From NCBI GenBank assembly GCA_902573325.1, contig CACGJH010000002.1, positions 115,207 through 179,206 of the forward strand: 64,000 nt of DNA, in the 5' to 3' direction. Source of the DNA: an uncultured Alphaproteobacteria bacterium. GTDB lineage: Bacteria; Pseudomonadota; Alphaproteobacteria; HIMB59; GCA-002718135. Position numbers and translations under genes: made by a program. A model generated the notes under the pieces. It saw only the letters and a list, made by a program, of their open reading frames with translations. It had not been told where the DNA came from and did not search any database. Shown here piece by piece: positions 17,610 to 27,025 of this stretch (position 1 is its first letter; each line of letters starts with the position of its first letter).

Positions 17610-17702
17610 ATAAACTAATAAATATTAACACAATTTTAAATTTATTTTCAATTGTTATTTTGCTTATTTCACGTAAGATAAAAAGCAAATAGGGAGGAAT
17701 TA

Positions 17703-19235
17703 ATGAAAAAGAAAAAAGAATTAAAAATCTCTAGACGTACAGTTATGAAAGGAGCTCTTGCTGCAGGTGCAATGATGTCAGCAGGATCTATACCTTCAAA
17801 ACTATTTGCTGGAGAATATAATATTCCTGATCCACTAAAACCATTACCAACAACTGGTGGTAATATGCGATGGATTGATAGTGGTGATATGAAGGGTGTC
17901 TTTTGGAAAAAATTATTTCCAGAATATGCAGCTTCAAGAGGTATCACTATTGAATATGATGGATTACCATGGAAAGAAATAAACAAAATTGTTCCAATCG
18001 CTATAAGAAATGGAACTGTTCATGATGTATTCCAATTACCGTTAGGAATGGATCCAGGTGTTGCAGTAGCTGAAGGTTGGGTTCAACCATGGGATGACTA
18101 CATTGAAAACATCGATGAATGGTTAGCTGCATTTCCTAGTGGTGTTTATCTGCCTGGTGTCAACCAATTCAATGGAAAGACTTATGGAACATGTTTAACA
18201 GCAAATAAGAGAACTGGAACTTGTCTTCTTTATAGTGAAAAATATATGAGTGAAGCTGGTTATGATCCTCAAGCTGGTCGTATGACATATTCTGAAATCA
18301 GAGATGCTGCTAAAAAAATTACTAAAAATGGTAATGGTCAGTATTATGGTTGGATTATTGGTGGAAACCAAGTTAATCGATGGGAAGATGTTGTCCATAC
18401 ATTTGGACAAGTAGGTGGAGCACATAGTGGAAGAGGTGGTTTTACAAATAGACACATTAACTTCCAAAATGGTAAATTCCAAATTGCATCTGATCAATAT
18501 ATGGAAGCAGTTGAATTACTTCTTCAATTAAAATCAGATGGTAGCGCTTTCCCAGGAGTTATGAGTATGAATGCTCCTCAAGCTAGAGCTTTGATGCCAC
18601 AAGGTGCAGCAGGAATGATATTCCAGGGTCCTTGGTGTATTGGAGTTTGGGGAAGAGATGCTCCAGATTGGAAATATGGTATTGCAAGTGAACCAGTTCC
18701 AGATGGAAAAGAAGCACAACCACTTTACATTGCAGAAGGTGGATCAAATACTTTTTGGTTAAGTGCTAATAGTACAATGGGACCATTTGCTGGTGACCTG
18801 ATTAGATTTATGGGAACTGAGCAAGGTCAAATTTACTGGGCTCAAACTGTTGGTGCCGCAGATCCAGCTGTTAATCCAGATGCAGTTGCTAAAGCTGGTT
18901 TAACCGGACCATCAGCACAAGCTTTATCTATGTTTGCTGAAAACATACTTGTTGGACCTAATCCAATTGTAAGAAATAAAGATGTTGGTATTGTAGCTGC
19001 AAAGTCTAGAGTACCAGATCCTTCTTTGGCTCTAGTTATTCAAGGGTTGTATACTGGACAACTTAAAGGTGTGGAAGCACAGCTTAAAGATTGTAATCAA
19101 AGGTATGAAGATGCTCTTGATAAAGCTGTTGAAGAGGCAAGAGCAGATGGTGCTAATGTAACTCGTGATGATTGGGTCTTCCCTAATTGGGATGTATACT
19201 CAAATTACGGTGCTGAAAAGTATCAAGAACTTTAA
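17703..19235 (+). CDS. CUT1 ABC transporter substrate-binding protein with twin-arginine signal
   Basis: Extracellular solute-binding protein family 1, 510 residues, longer than most sugar-binding proteins of this family. The N-terminus has a twin-arginine motif, ISRRTVMKG, then a hydrophobic stretch and a cleavage region near SKLFAGEY, so it is exported folded through Tat. The mature part contains TTGGNMRWIDSGD and GMIFQGPWCIGVWG. The ribosome site is GGGAGGA. A 12-bp hairpin separates it from its two permeases. Together with the sulfatase run downstream it probably binds a sulfated sugar or oligosaccharide; the ligand is inferred. Confidence 0.85.
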   Translation: MKKKKELKISRRTVMKGALAAGAMMSAGSIPSKLFAGEYNIPDPLKPLPTTGGNMRWIDSGDMKGVFWKKLFPEYAASRGITIEYDGLPWKEINKIVPIAIRNGTVHDVFQLPLGMDPGVAVAEGWVQPWDDYIENIDEWLAAFPSGVYLPGVNQFNGKTYGTCLTANKRTGTCLLYSEKYMSEAGYDPQAGRMTYSEIRDAAKKITKNGNGQYYGWIIGGNQVNRWEDVVHTFGQVGGAHSGRGGFTNRHINFQNGKFQIASDQYMEAVELLLQLKSDGSAFPGVMSMNAPQARALMPQGAAGMIFQGPWCIGVWGRDAPDWKYGIASEPVPDGKEAQPLYIAEGGSNTFWLSANSTMGPFAGDLIRFMGTEQGQIYWAQTVGAADPAVNPDAVAKAGLTGPSAQALSMFAENILVGPNPIVRNKDVGIVAAKSRVPDPSLALVIQGLYTGQLKGVEAQLKDCNQRYEDALDKAVEEARADGANVTRDDWVFPNWDVYSNYGAEKYQEL

Positions 19236-19246
19236 ACAAAATATCT

Positions 19247-19277
19247 AAAGGCGAATTTTTTAAATTCGCCTTTTTTT
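19247..19277 (+). terminator. Intra-operon stem-loop after binding-protein gene
   Basis: AAAGGCGAATTT (19247-19258) pairs with AAATTCGCCTTT (19262-19273) over a three-base loop, then TTTT. The permease ATG follows at 19281, so this is an intra-operon attenuator or mRNA end protector rather than the operon end. Confidence 0.87.
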
Positions 19278-19280
19278 ACT

Positions 19281-20195
19281 ATGCACAAAAAACCTCTATC
19301 TAAACAAATATATGATGCAAGATGGTGTTACTTATTTGTTTTACCATGCTCAATTCTTACAGGAATGTTTGTCATTTATCCTATTGGAATGTCTTGGTAT
19401 TTTTCTTTATTAGATTGGAGTGGTTTTACAAAAGAAGCAAAATTTATTGGCCTTCAAAATTATTATGAAGCTGTCAACGATGAATTCTTTTGGGATGCAT
19501 TCATTCGTTCTTTTATTTTTATGTTTGGAACAGTTCCAGTAAAAATAGTTTTAGGTTTCATTATTGCAGTATTTTTAAATAATCAGGTTTTAAAACTTGC
19601 CCCTTTCTTTCGTACTGTAATCTTTATGCCTGTAGTTACTGCAATTGCTATCATTGGTATTGTAATGACTTTTGTATTTAGCCCTTTTAATGGACCTGCT
19701 AATAAATTTTTAATGTCTACTAATTTAACTTCTGCTCCAATTGATTTTCTTGGAAACCCAGATACGGTGCTTCCAACTGTAATGGGAGTGTATGTATGGA
19801 AATGGCTAGGGATAACCATGATGTATTGGCTTGCTGCTTTACAAACAGTCCCACAAGATGTTTACGATGCCGCAAAAATTGATGGTGCTGAAGGATATAG
19901 ATTATGGATCCATATTATTTTACCAATTGTACTACCTTTTGCTATTGTCATTATTCTTGTGGAGGCAGTTGGAGCGCTAAATGTTTTTCCTTTAATTGAA
20001 ACTATGACTGCTGGAGGACCATTCTTTAGTAGTGAAGTTATGGAAATATATATTTTTAGAACAGCTTTTGTAACTGACTCTGGAACAATGCCAAGGCTTG
20101 GATACGCTTGTGCTGCAGGTGTATTTTGGGGTGTTGCTGTTTTATTTATTACAGTGCTTCAGGGATTATGGATGAGGAGAACTCGAAGAATATGA
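19281..20195 (+). CDS. CUT1 sugar ABC transporter permease (MalF/UgpA type)
   Basis: Inner-membrane permease of 304 residues with about six hydrophobic segments. The EAA loop that docks the ATPase reads DAAKIDGAEGYRLW before HIILP. It pairs with the permease at 20192, with which it overlaps by ATGA, and uses the Tat-exported binding protein upstream. No ATPase is encoded in the operon. The start codon follows the intra-operon hairpin by only a few bases. Confidence 0.87.
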   Translation: MHKKPLSKQIYDARWCYLFVLPCSILTGMFVIYPIGMSWYFSLLDWSGFTKEAKFIGLQNYYEAVNDEFFWDAFIRSFIFMFGTVPVKIVLGFIIAVFLNNQVLKLAPFFRTVIFMPVVTAIAIIGIVMTFVFSPFNGPANKFLMSTNLTSAPIDFLGNPDTVLPTVMGVYVWKWLGITMMYWLAALQTVPQDVYDAAKIDGAEGYRLWIHIILPIVLPFAIVIILVEAVGALNVFPLIETMTAGGPFFSSEVMEIYIFRTAFVTDSGTMPRLGYACAAGVFWGVAVLFITVLQGLWMRRTRRI

Positions 20196-21043
20196 GTAGA
20201 TACTTAAATTTTATTGCTGAAAAAAACCAAGTTAAATATTTAATTATAACTATAGCTTTTATTATTTTCTCTTTCTTTTGGATCTATCCATTACTGTGGG
20301 TACTTTCAGCTTCTTTCAAAACGGATTTTGAAATTTGGGGAGGCTTAGGCTTAATTCCTGATCGGCTTGTTTGGGAAAATTTCGAAAGAGCATGGTTTGG
20401 TGCAAATATGGGTAGGTATTTTTTTAATACCCTTATTATTACAGTTGTTTCTGTAATTATAGTTGTCGTAACAACTGGTATGTTTGGTTACGTAATTGGA
20501 AGATATTCTTTTCCAGGAAAAAAAATACTTATTGGAATTTTAATTAGTACAATTTTTATTCCTCAAGGTTACACAATTATTCCTGTTTTTGATTTATTAA
20601 ATAATTTAAATATTTCTAAAAACTTAATTGGACTAACACTCGCAACAGCAGGGCACACCCCTGTAATTTATATTTTATTGTTTGCAGGATATTTTTCGAG
20701 AGTTCCTGTAGAGCTTGAAGAAGCAGCTAAAATGGATGGAGCGGGTTTTGTTCGAACATTTATTTCAATTATGTTACCTTTAACAAAACCAGTAGTAGCC
20801 ACTGTTTCTATTTTACAAGTTTTACATGCATGGAATGATTTTTTATTACCAGTCGTCATCACATTAGGTAATCCTGATATACGAACACTATCCGTAGGTG
20901 TGTACGCTTTTAAAGGTGAATACTTTGTCGATTGGTCTGGTATGGCAGCTGCATCTGTTATAACTATTTTGCCTATAATTATTTTATTTTTGTTTATGCA
21001 AAAATATTTTGTTGAAGGTGTTCAAGGAGCTGTAAAAGGGTAA
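20192..21043 (+). CDS. CUT1 sugar ABC transporter permease (MalG/UgpE type)
   Basis: Second permease of the importer, 283 residues, about six hydrophobic segments. The EAA loop is EEAAKMDGAGFVRTF before ISIMLP. The track start (20108) would place 28 unlikely residues (MCCRCIL...) inside the upstream gene; the ATG at 20192 overlaps the upstream stop (ATGA) and gives MSRYLNFIAEK, so I use it. Two bases after its stop comes the first of four sulfatase genes, which places transport and desulfation in one transcript. Confidence 0.87.
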   Translation: MSRYLNFIAEKNQVKYLIITIAFIIFSFFWIYPLLWVLSASFKTDFEIWGGLGLIPDRLVWENFERAWFGANMGRYFFNTLIITVVSVIIVVVTTGMFGYVIGRYSFPGKKILIGILISTIFIPQGYTIIPVFDLLNNLNISKNLIGLTLATAGHTPVIYILLFAGYFSRVPVELEEAAKMDGAGFVRTFISIMLPLTKPVVATVSILQVLHAWNDFLLPVVITLGNPDIRTLSVGVYAFKGEYFVDWSGMAAASVITILPIIILFLFMQKYFVEGVQGAVKG

Positions 21044-21045
21044 AT

Positions 21046-22587
21046 ATGAAAAGGCCAAATATTTTATTAATAACTTCTGATCAACAGCATCACGATACTA
21101 TCGGAAAATTTAATTCAAAAATACAAACACCGTATTTAGATAAGCTTTGTGATGAGGGAATGAATTTTACAAGAGCTTATTGTCCATCACCAGTTTGCAC
21201 GCCGTCAAGAGCAAGTATTATTACTGGACAATATCCGTCTTCTCATGGAGCTTGGACAATTGGAGTTAAATTAGATGAAGAAGTAGAAACTATTGGAGAA
21301 CTTTTATACAAAAATGGATATTCAACTGGGTTAATAGGTAAAGCACATTTCCAGCCATTAACTTCAGTTCCAGGTCAGGAATCTATAGAAGGACAACCAA
21401 CTTTAAGAGATTTAGAATTTTGGAAAAATTTTAAAGGACCTTGGTATGGCTTTGAGCATATTGAGCTAGCACGTAATCATGCAGATGAAAGTCATGTAGG
21501 TCAACATTATGCAATTTGGATGGAACAAAACGGTCTTAGTGATTGGAAAGAATATTTTCAACCAGTGCCTGGTGAAACTTCTAAATATGCTCCTCCAATT
21601 GCTCGTGAATATGACTACTGGGCAAGACCGGATAGGGTTTGGAAGTTAGATGAAAAACATCACTACACAAATTGGACAGCTGAAAGATCAATTGAATTTT
21701 TAGATCAACAAAAAGATGACAAGCCATTTTTTCTTTGGACAAGTTTTCAGGATCCACATCCACCATATGTATTAAGTGAACCATGGGCATCAATGTATAA
21801 TCCAGAAGACATGTCACCTGGAACGTTAAAAGAAGGTGAACACGAATTAAATCCACCACATTTTGGAAAAACACAAACGACAAATCCTGATTTTGAAAAT
21901 TGGCATTCACCATTTAACGCTCATGGATGCATGAGTCATCTGTATCCTATGGAAGAATTAAAAAAAGACATGGCAATTTATTATGGCATGGTTAGTTTTA
22001 TGGATAAGAATATTGGAAAAATAATTAATAAGTTAGATCAAATGGGTGAACTTGATAATACTATAATTATTTTTACTACTGATCATGGTCACTTTATAGG
22101 ACAGCATGGTTTAATTGCTAAAGGACCTTTCCACTATGAAGATATGCTCCGTTTACCATTTATTGTTAGATGGCCAGATAAAGTTCCTCAAAATTCATCA
22201 TCTTCATCTTTATTAAGTTTAGTTGATCTTGCGCCAACATTTTTAAAAATCGCGGGCATTGATATACCAACCCAAATGCAAGGAGTAGATCAAACGGATG
22301 TATTTTATGGCAACAAGGAAAGTATCCGTTCACATATATTTGTTGAAAATAGACATAATCCAAGAATGCCACATTTAAAAACTTACATTAATGATAATTA
22401 TAAAATTTCTATTTACCGAGAAGCTAACTACGGTGAACTTTTTGATTTAGAAAATGATCCAAACGAATATAATAATTTATGGGATAATACGAACGCACAA
22501 ACATTAAAAAAAGATTTATTATTTAAGTTTGCGCAAGCCACATTAAAAGATGAAACATCAAAAATGAAAAGAGTTTCAGGTGCTTAA
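21046..22587 (+). CDS. Sulfatase (family S1, formylglycine type), cytoplasmic
   Basis: Arylsulfatase/alkaline-phosphatase-fold sulfatase of 513 residues. The signature CTPSRASIITG carries the Cys (C51) that must be converted to formylglycine. Metal ligands are expected at the N-terminal TSDQQ and the late TTDHGHFIGQHG. The protein starts directly with MKRPNILLITSDQQ, so there is no signal peptide and the enzyme is cytoplasmic. It lies 2 bases after the permease gene and heads a run of four sulfatases. It would remove sulfate esters from imported sugars; regiospecificity is not readable. Confidence 0.88.
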   Translation: MKRPNILLITSDQQHHDTIGKFNSKIQTPYLDKLCDEGMNFTRAYCPSPVCTPSRASIITGQYPSSHGAWTIGVKLDEEVETIGELLYKNGYSTGLIGKAHFQPLTSVPGQESIEGQPTLRDLEFWKNFKGPWYGFEHIELARNHADESHVGQHYAIWMEQNGLSDWKEYFQPVPGETSKYAPPIAREYDYWARPDRVWKLDEKHHYTNWTAERSIEFLDQQKDDKPFFLWTSFQDPHPPYVLSEPWASMYNPEDMSPGTLKEGEHELNPPHFGKTQTTNPDFENWHSPFNAHGCMSHLYPMEELKKDMAIYYGMVSFMDKNIGKIINKLDQMGELDNTIIIFTTDHGHFIGQHGLIAKGPFHYEDMLRLPFIVRWPDKVPQNSSSSSLLSLVDLAPTFLKIAGIDIPTQMQGVDQTDVFYGNKESIRSHIFVENRHNPRMPHLKTYINDNYKISIYREANYGELFDLENDPNEYNNLWDNTNAQTLKKDLLFKFAQATLKDETSKMKRVSGA

Positions 22588-22603
22588 TTAAGAGAGGATA
22601 AAG

Positions 22604-24103
22604 ATGAGAATTTTATACGTAGACATAGATTCTTTAAGACCTGATCATTTAGGATGTTATGGTTATCATAGAAACACATCTCCTACGATTGACTTAATAG
22701 CAAAAGAAGGAGTCAAGTTTACAAACTTTTATTCAACTGACACACCGTGCTTACCTAGTAGAACTGCTTTGTTCGGTGGCAATTTTGGTTTCAAAACTGG
22801 AGTTGTTAATCATGGCGGTGAATTCTCTGATATTGCTCCTAGAAAAAATATTTGGAATAGAGAATTTAAAGGCGGTTTAAGAGGAGAATATGCTTTTACA
22901 TCTCTTGGAAAAGTTCTTCGAGATGTAGGATATTATACAGCTAGTATTAGTCCTTTTCCTGAAAGACATACGGCCTATCAAGTTTGGTTTGGTTTTACCG
23001 AAACATATGACACTGGAAAAGGTGGTTTAGAAAATGCTGATGAAGTCTACCCTGTTATAAAAAAGTGGTTAGAAAATAATGGAGAAAAAGAAAATTGGTT
23101 CTTACATGTAAATATGTGGGATCCTCATACCCCGTATGATACGCCTGAAGACTTTGGAAATCCTTTTAAAGATGATCCTATCGAAGAATGGGTGACAGAA
23201 GAATTAATTCAAAAACAAAGGAATAGTTTCGGACCGCATAGCGCTAGAGAAGTTCCAGGATTTGATGAAGATCTTGGAGGAAAGTATACAATGGGAGTGG
23301 GTGAAATTAAAAATACTTCTGATGCTAAAGAACAAATTGATGCATATGATACTGGAATTAAGTACGCTGATTTTTATTTAAATAAAGTTTTTGCAGACTT
23401 AAAAAAAATGAATCTTTGGGATGATACAGCAATAATTATTTCAGCAGACCATGGAGAAAATCAAGGCGAGTTAAATGTTTGGGGAGATCACCAAACAGCT
23501 GATCATATAACTAATAGAGTTCCATTAATAATTAGATGGCCGGGGATAACAGATACAAATAAAGGAAGTACTGTAGAGAATAAATTTTATAATTTAGATT
23601 TAACTTCAACTATTTCTCAAATTACTTCATCTTCTCAACCTGATAGATGGGATGGTATTAATTTCACTGAAAATTTAACTAATAGTAAATCATCAAATGG
23701 AAGAGATTATTTAGTTATTAGTCATGGTGCTTGGAGTTGTCAAAGATCTGTAAGATGGGATAATTGGTTACTAATAAGAACGTACGATACTGGTTTAAAA
23801 GATTTTCCAAAATATATGCTTTTTGATATTGAAAAGGATCCTCATGAGTTGAATAATTTAGCAGATCAGCATAAAGATCTTGTAGCTCATGGAATGTTTT
23901 TAATCGATGAGTGGATTGAAGAAAATATGTATGAGGCTGATAGAGGAGATCCACTTCAAGGTGTAATTAGAGAAGGCGGTCCTCATCATGCAAATATTTA
24001 TTCAAAAGTCTGGAATACATATGTTGAGCGTCTTGAAAAAACAGATAGAAAAAAACACGCTGACAATCTTAGGAAATATAAAGGAAAACCTTTTAGTAAA
24101 TAA
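22604..24103 (+). CDS. Sulfatase (family S1), cytoplasmic
   Basis: Sulfatase of 499 residues with signature CLPSRTALFGG (Cys C49 for formylglycine), N-terminal metal site DIDSLRPDH and later SADHGENQGE. No signal peptide is present (MRILYVDIDSLRPDHLG). The insert WDPHTPYDTPEDFG and the sequence around 60-120 set it well apart from the sulfatase just upstream, so it is not a recent duplicate and likely acts on a different sulfate position. The ribosome site is GAGAGGA. It is in the same operon run as its neighbours. Confidence 0.88.
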   Translation: MRILYVDIDSLRPDHLGCYGYHRNTSPTIDLIAKEGVKFTNFYSTDTPCLPSRTALFGGNFGFKTGVVNHGGEFSDIAPRKNIWNREFKGGLRGEYAFTSLGKVLRDVGYYTASISPFPERHTAYQVWFGFTETYDTGKGGLENADEVYPVIKKWLENNGEKENWFLHVNMWDPHTPYDTPEDFGNPFKDDPIEEWVTEELIQKQRNSFGPHSAREVPGFDEDLGGKYTMGVGEIKNTSDAKEQIDAYDTGIKYADFYLNKVFADLKKMNLWDDTAIIISADHGENQGELNVWGDHQTADHITNRVPLIIRWPGITDTNKGSTVENKFYNLDLTSTISQITSSSQPDRWDGINFTENLTNSKSSNGRDYLVISHGAWSCQRSVRWDNWLLIRTYDTGLKDFPKYMLFDIEKDPHELNNLADQHKDLVAHGMFLIDEWIEENMYEADRGDPLQGVIREGGPHHANIYSKVWNTYVERLEKTDRKKHADNLRKYKGKPFSK

Positions 24104-24115
24104 ATCTAAATCATA

Positions 24116-25483
24116 ATGAATACTAAATCTAAACCAAACATCATTGTATTTTTTACTGATCAACAACGTTGGGATACTTCTAGTTTACATGGCAATCCAT
24201 TATCATTGATGGAGAACTTTGATCATTATGCAGTTGAAGGCACACATCTTTATAATTCATTTACATGCCAACCAGTTTGTGGGCCTGCAAGAGCTTCATT
24301 ACAATCAGGAATGTATGCAACAAAAACTGGATGTTTTAAAAATAGAATACCTTTAAAAAAAAATATTAAAACTCTTGCAAAATATTTATCAAAAGAAGGT
24401 TATGCCACTGGATATATTGGAAAATGGCATCTCGGCTCTTCTGAACCAGTTAAAAAAGAGGATAGAGGTGGTTATGATTATTGGTTGGGATCAAATCTAT
24501 TAGAATTTACTTCTGATGCTTATGAAACATATGTTTATGATGGACAAAATAAAAAAGTATTTCTTCCAGGATATAGAGTTGATGCAATAACTGATGCAGC
24601 TATAAATTTTATAAAACTAAATCAAAAAAAACCATTTTTTCTTTTTGTTTCTCTTATTGAGCCACATCATCAAAATAATACAGATGATTATCCACCACCT
24701 ATTGGATACAGAGAAAAATATACAGGCAAGTGGTCACCACCAGATCTTTCAACTCTAGTTGGATCTTCTCCTCGCCATTTAGGTGGCTACTATGGAATGG
24801 TGAAGAGAATAGATGAAGCTTATGGTAGAATGATTGATGTCATCAAAAGTTTAAAATTATTTGATGATAGTGCCATTATTTTTACATCTGATCATGGAAA
24901 TAATTTTAAAACACGAAATAGAGAATATAAACGTTCATGTCATGAAAGTTCAATACGAGTTCCTACTTCTTTAATTGGAAATGTTTTCCAACAAGGTGGA
25001 CGTATAAAAGAACTAACTAATATTTTAGATATTCATGCAACAATATTAGATTTGGCAAATGTCAAAAATACCTCTCATTGTGATGGTAGATCCGTATTGC
25101 CTTTAGTGAATAAAACTTCCAAAAAATGGGAAAACGAAATTTTTATCCAAATTAGTGAAAGTCAATTAGCTAGAAGTTTAAGAACCGAAAAATGGAAATA
25201 TTGTATTGCTGATCATGATTCTAATGGGAGTGATAAACCTTCATCTGATCAATACATGGAAACAAATTTATATGATCTTGATGCTGATCCGTATGAATTA
25301 AATAACTTAATTGGTATTAGTACTTATGATGAAATAGTAAACTCCTTAAGAAAAAAGATTAAAAGTAAAATTAAAAAAGTTGAAAATATAACAACTAAAA
25401 TTGCAAAAGCTAAAAATGTAATTAATCCTGGTCAAATGGGATTAAATCCTGATTCTTTTCATAGATTAAAGAAAAAACTTTAA
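24116..25483 (+). CDS. Sulfatase (family S1, CxPAR variant), cytoplasmic
   Basis: Sulfatase of 455 residues. The signature is CGPARASLQSG: the modified Cys is C55, and the serine of the common CxPSR is Ala, a variant accepted by formylglycine-generating systems. Further landmarks are FFTDQQRWD, GKWHLG (about 105) and TSDHGNNFKT. There is no signal peptide. It is the third sulfatase in the run, 12 bases after the previous stop. The Lys-rich C-terminus (residues about 405-455) is unusual for the family but shows no known domain. Confidence 0.87.
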   Translation: MNTKSKPNIIVFFTDQQRWDTSSLHGNPLSLMENFDHYAVEGTHLYNSFTCQPVCGPARASLQSGMYATKTGCFKNRIPLKKNIKTLAKYLSKEGYATGYIGKWHLGSSEPVKKEDRGGYDYWLGSNLLEFTSDAYETYVYDGQNKKVFLPGYRVDAITDAAINFIKLNQKKPFFLFVSLIEPHHQNNTDDYPPPIGYREKYTGKWSPPDLSTLVGSSPRHLGGYYGMVKRIDEAYGRMIDVIKSLKLFDDSAIIFTSDHGNNFKTRNREYKRSCHESSIRVPTSLIGNVFQQGGRIKELTNILDIHATILDLANVKNTSHCDGRSVLPLVNKTSKKWENEIFIQISESQLARSLRTEKWKYCIADHDSNGSDKPSSDQYMETNLYDLDADPYELNNLIGISTYDEIVNSLRKKIKSKIKKVENITTKIAKAKNVINPGQMGLNPDSFHRLKKKL

Positions 25484-25513
25484 TAATTATTTTTTTCGTA
25501 TTAATCTGCTTTT

Positions 25514-27022
25514 ATGAAAACAGTTTTTCTTTTATTTGATTCATTAAATAAAAGAATGTTAAATTCTTATGGTGGTAAATATATTGAAACACCAAATTTT
25601 AACCGATTAGCAGAAAAATCAATTCAGTTTAATAATCATTACATTGGTAGTATGCCATGTATGCCGGCAAGACGTGATATGCATTCAGGACGATTAAGTT
25701 TTCTCCACCGTGCATGGGGTCCTTTAGAACCTTTTGACAACTCATTTCCAGAAATATTAAGACTAAATAATACGTATACCCATCTAGTGACTGATCATTA
25801 TCATTACTTCGAAGATGGTGGCGCAACGTATCACAATAGATTTAATTCTTGGGATTTTATTAGAGGACAAGAGAGTGACCCATGGAAAGCTATGGTTCAA
25901 CCGCCTCTTGAAAAATTGAGAGAAAAATATCATCAATCTCAATTAAATTTAACTGATAGGGAAACAGGTTATTATCGTTATGCAATCAATAGTGAGTTTA
26001 TTAAAGAAGAAAAAGATTTTCCTTCTGTTAAATGCTTTCAATCTGGATTAGATTTTATTAATATCAATAAAGATGCAGATAACTGGTTTCTTCAATTGGA
26101 AACTTTTGATCCACACGAACCTTTCTTTGCACCTGAGCGCTTTAGAGAAAAATTAAAAACTAATTACAAAGGTCCAAGATTAGACTGGCCTCAATATGAC
26201 CGGGTCAAAGAAACGGATGATGAAGTTGCCGAATTAAAAGCTAATTACATTGCTTTAATTGGTTTATGTGATTACTTGCTTGGCACTGTCTTAGATTATT
26301 TTGATGAAAATAATTTATGGGATGACACCGCATTGATTTTAACTACTGACCATGGTTTCATGCTTGGTGAACATGATTGGTGGGCTAAAAATAGAATGCC
26401 TTTGTATAATGAAATTGCAAACATACCTTTTTATTTTTATCACCCTGAATACAAACAATACTCAGGCAAGCAAAGAAATGTTGTAACGCAAAATATTGAT
26501 TTAATGCCAACATTCATGACAATGCATGGTCACAATCTTCCTAAAGAGGTTAAAGGTAAATCTATATTAAACTTTCTGGACAAAGACAGTGAAAATGAGC
26601 ATTTTGCTTTGTATGGATATTGGGGCGGAGGAATAAATATATCCGATGGAAATTATACATATTTTCATTTCCCAGAAAATTTTGATCAATATGACAGAAG
26701 TAGATTTCAATATACATTGATGCCAACTAATATGAGGCAATTTTTTTCACACGAAGAGTTACAAACTGCAAGTATGCATGAACCTTTTGATTTTACGAAA
26801 AACATACCAGTAATGAAAGTAAACAAAATTCTTAGAAAAACTGATCCTCATAAATCTTTGGTAGATACTGAAAGTGCACTCTATGATTTAAAAAAAGATC
26901 CAGGTCAATTAAGTCCACTTAATGATATTTCTTTAATGACAAAATATAAAAATATTATGTTGGAAGAAATTAAAAATTACGATCCTCCAGAAGAACTATT
27001 AAAAAATTATTTTAATATATAA
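25514..27022 (+). CDS. Sulfatase (family S1, CxPAR variant), cytoplasmic
   Basis: Sulfatase of 502 residues with signature CMPARRDMHSG (C49) and TTDHGFMLGEHDWWAKN. The N-terminal metal site reads LLFDSLNKR, with DS in place of the common DD or DQ. No signal peptide. It ends the four-gene sulfatase run and is convergent with the glycoside hydrolase at 27026 (3-base gap). No ribosome site is evident before the ATG, so translation may be leader-poor or coupled. Substrate unknown. Confidence 0.87.
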   Translation: MKTVFLLFDSLNKRMLNSYGGKYIETPNFNRLAEKSIQFNNHYIGSMPCMPARRDMHSGRLSFLHRAWGPLEPFDNSFPEILRLNNTYTHLVTDHYHYFEDGGATYHNRFNSWDFIRGQESDPWKAMVQPPLEKLREKYHQSQLNLTDRETGYYRYAINSEFIKEEKDFPSVKCFQSGLDFININKDADNWFLQLETFDPHEPFFAPERFREKLKTNYKGPRLDWPQYDRVKETDDEVAELKANYIALIGLCDYLLGTVLDYFDENNLWDDTALILTTDHGFMLGEHDWWAKNRMPLYNEIANIPFYFYHPEYKQYSGKQRNVVTQNIDLMPTFMTMHGHNLPKEVKGKSILNFLDKDSENEHFALYGYWGGGINISDGNYTYFHFPENFDQYDRSRFQYTLMPTNMRQFFSHEELQTASMHEPFDFTKNIPVMKVNKILRKTDPHKSLVDTESALYDLKKDPGQLSPLNDISLMTKYKNIMLEEIKNYDPPEELLKNYFNI

Positions 27023-27025
27023 GTT

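Noticed and set aside
20108-20191. N-terminal extension MCCRCILGCC of the permease at 20192
   Set aside because: It is the other-frame reading of the upstream permease; the coupled ATGA start is better supported.
21581-21913. Minus-strand ORF of 110 aa
   Set aside because: Antisense shadow of the first sulfatase, with no domain or ribosome site.
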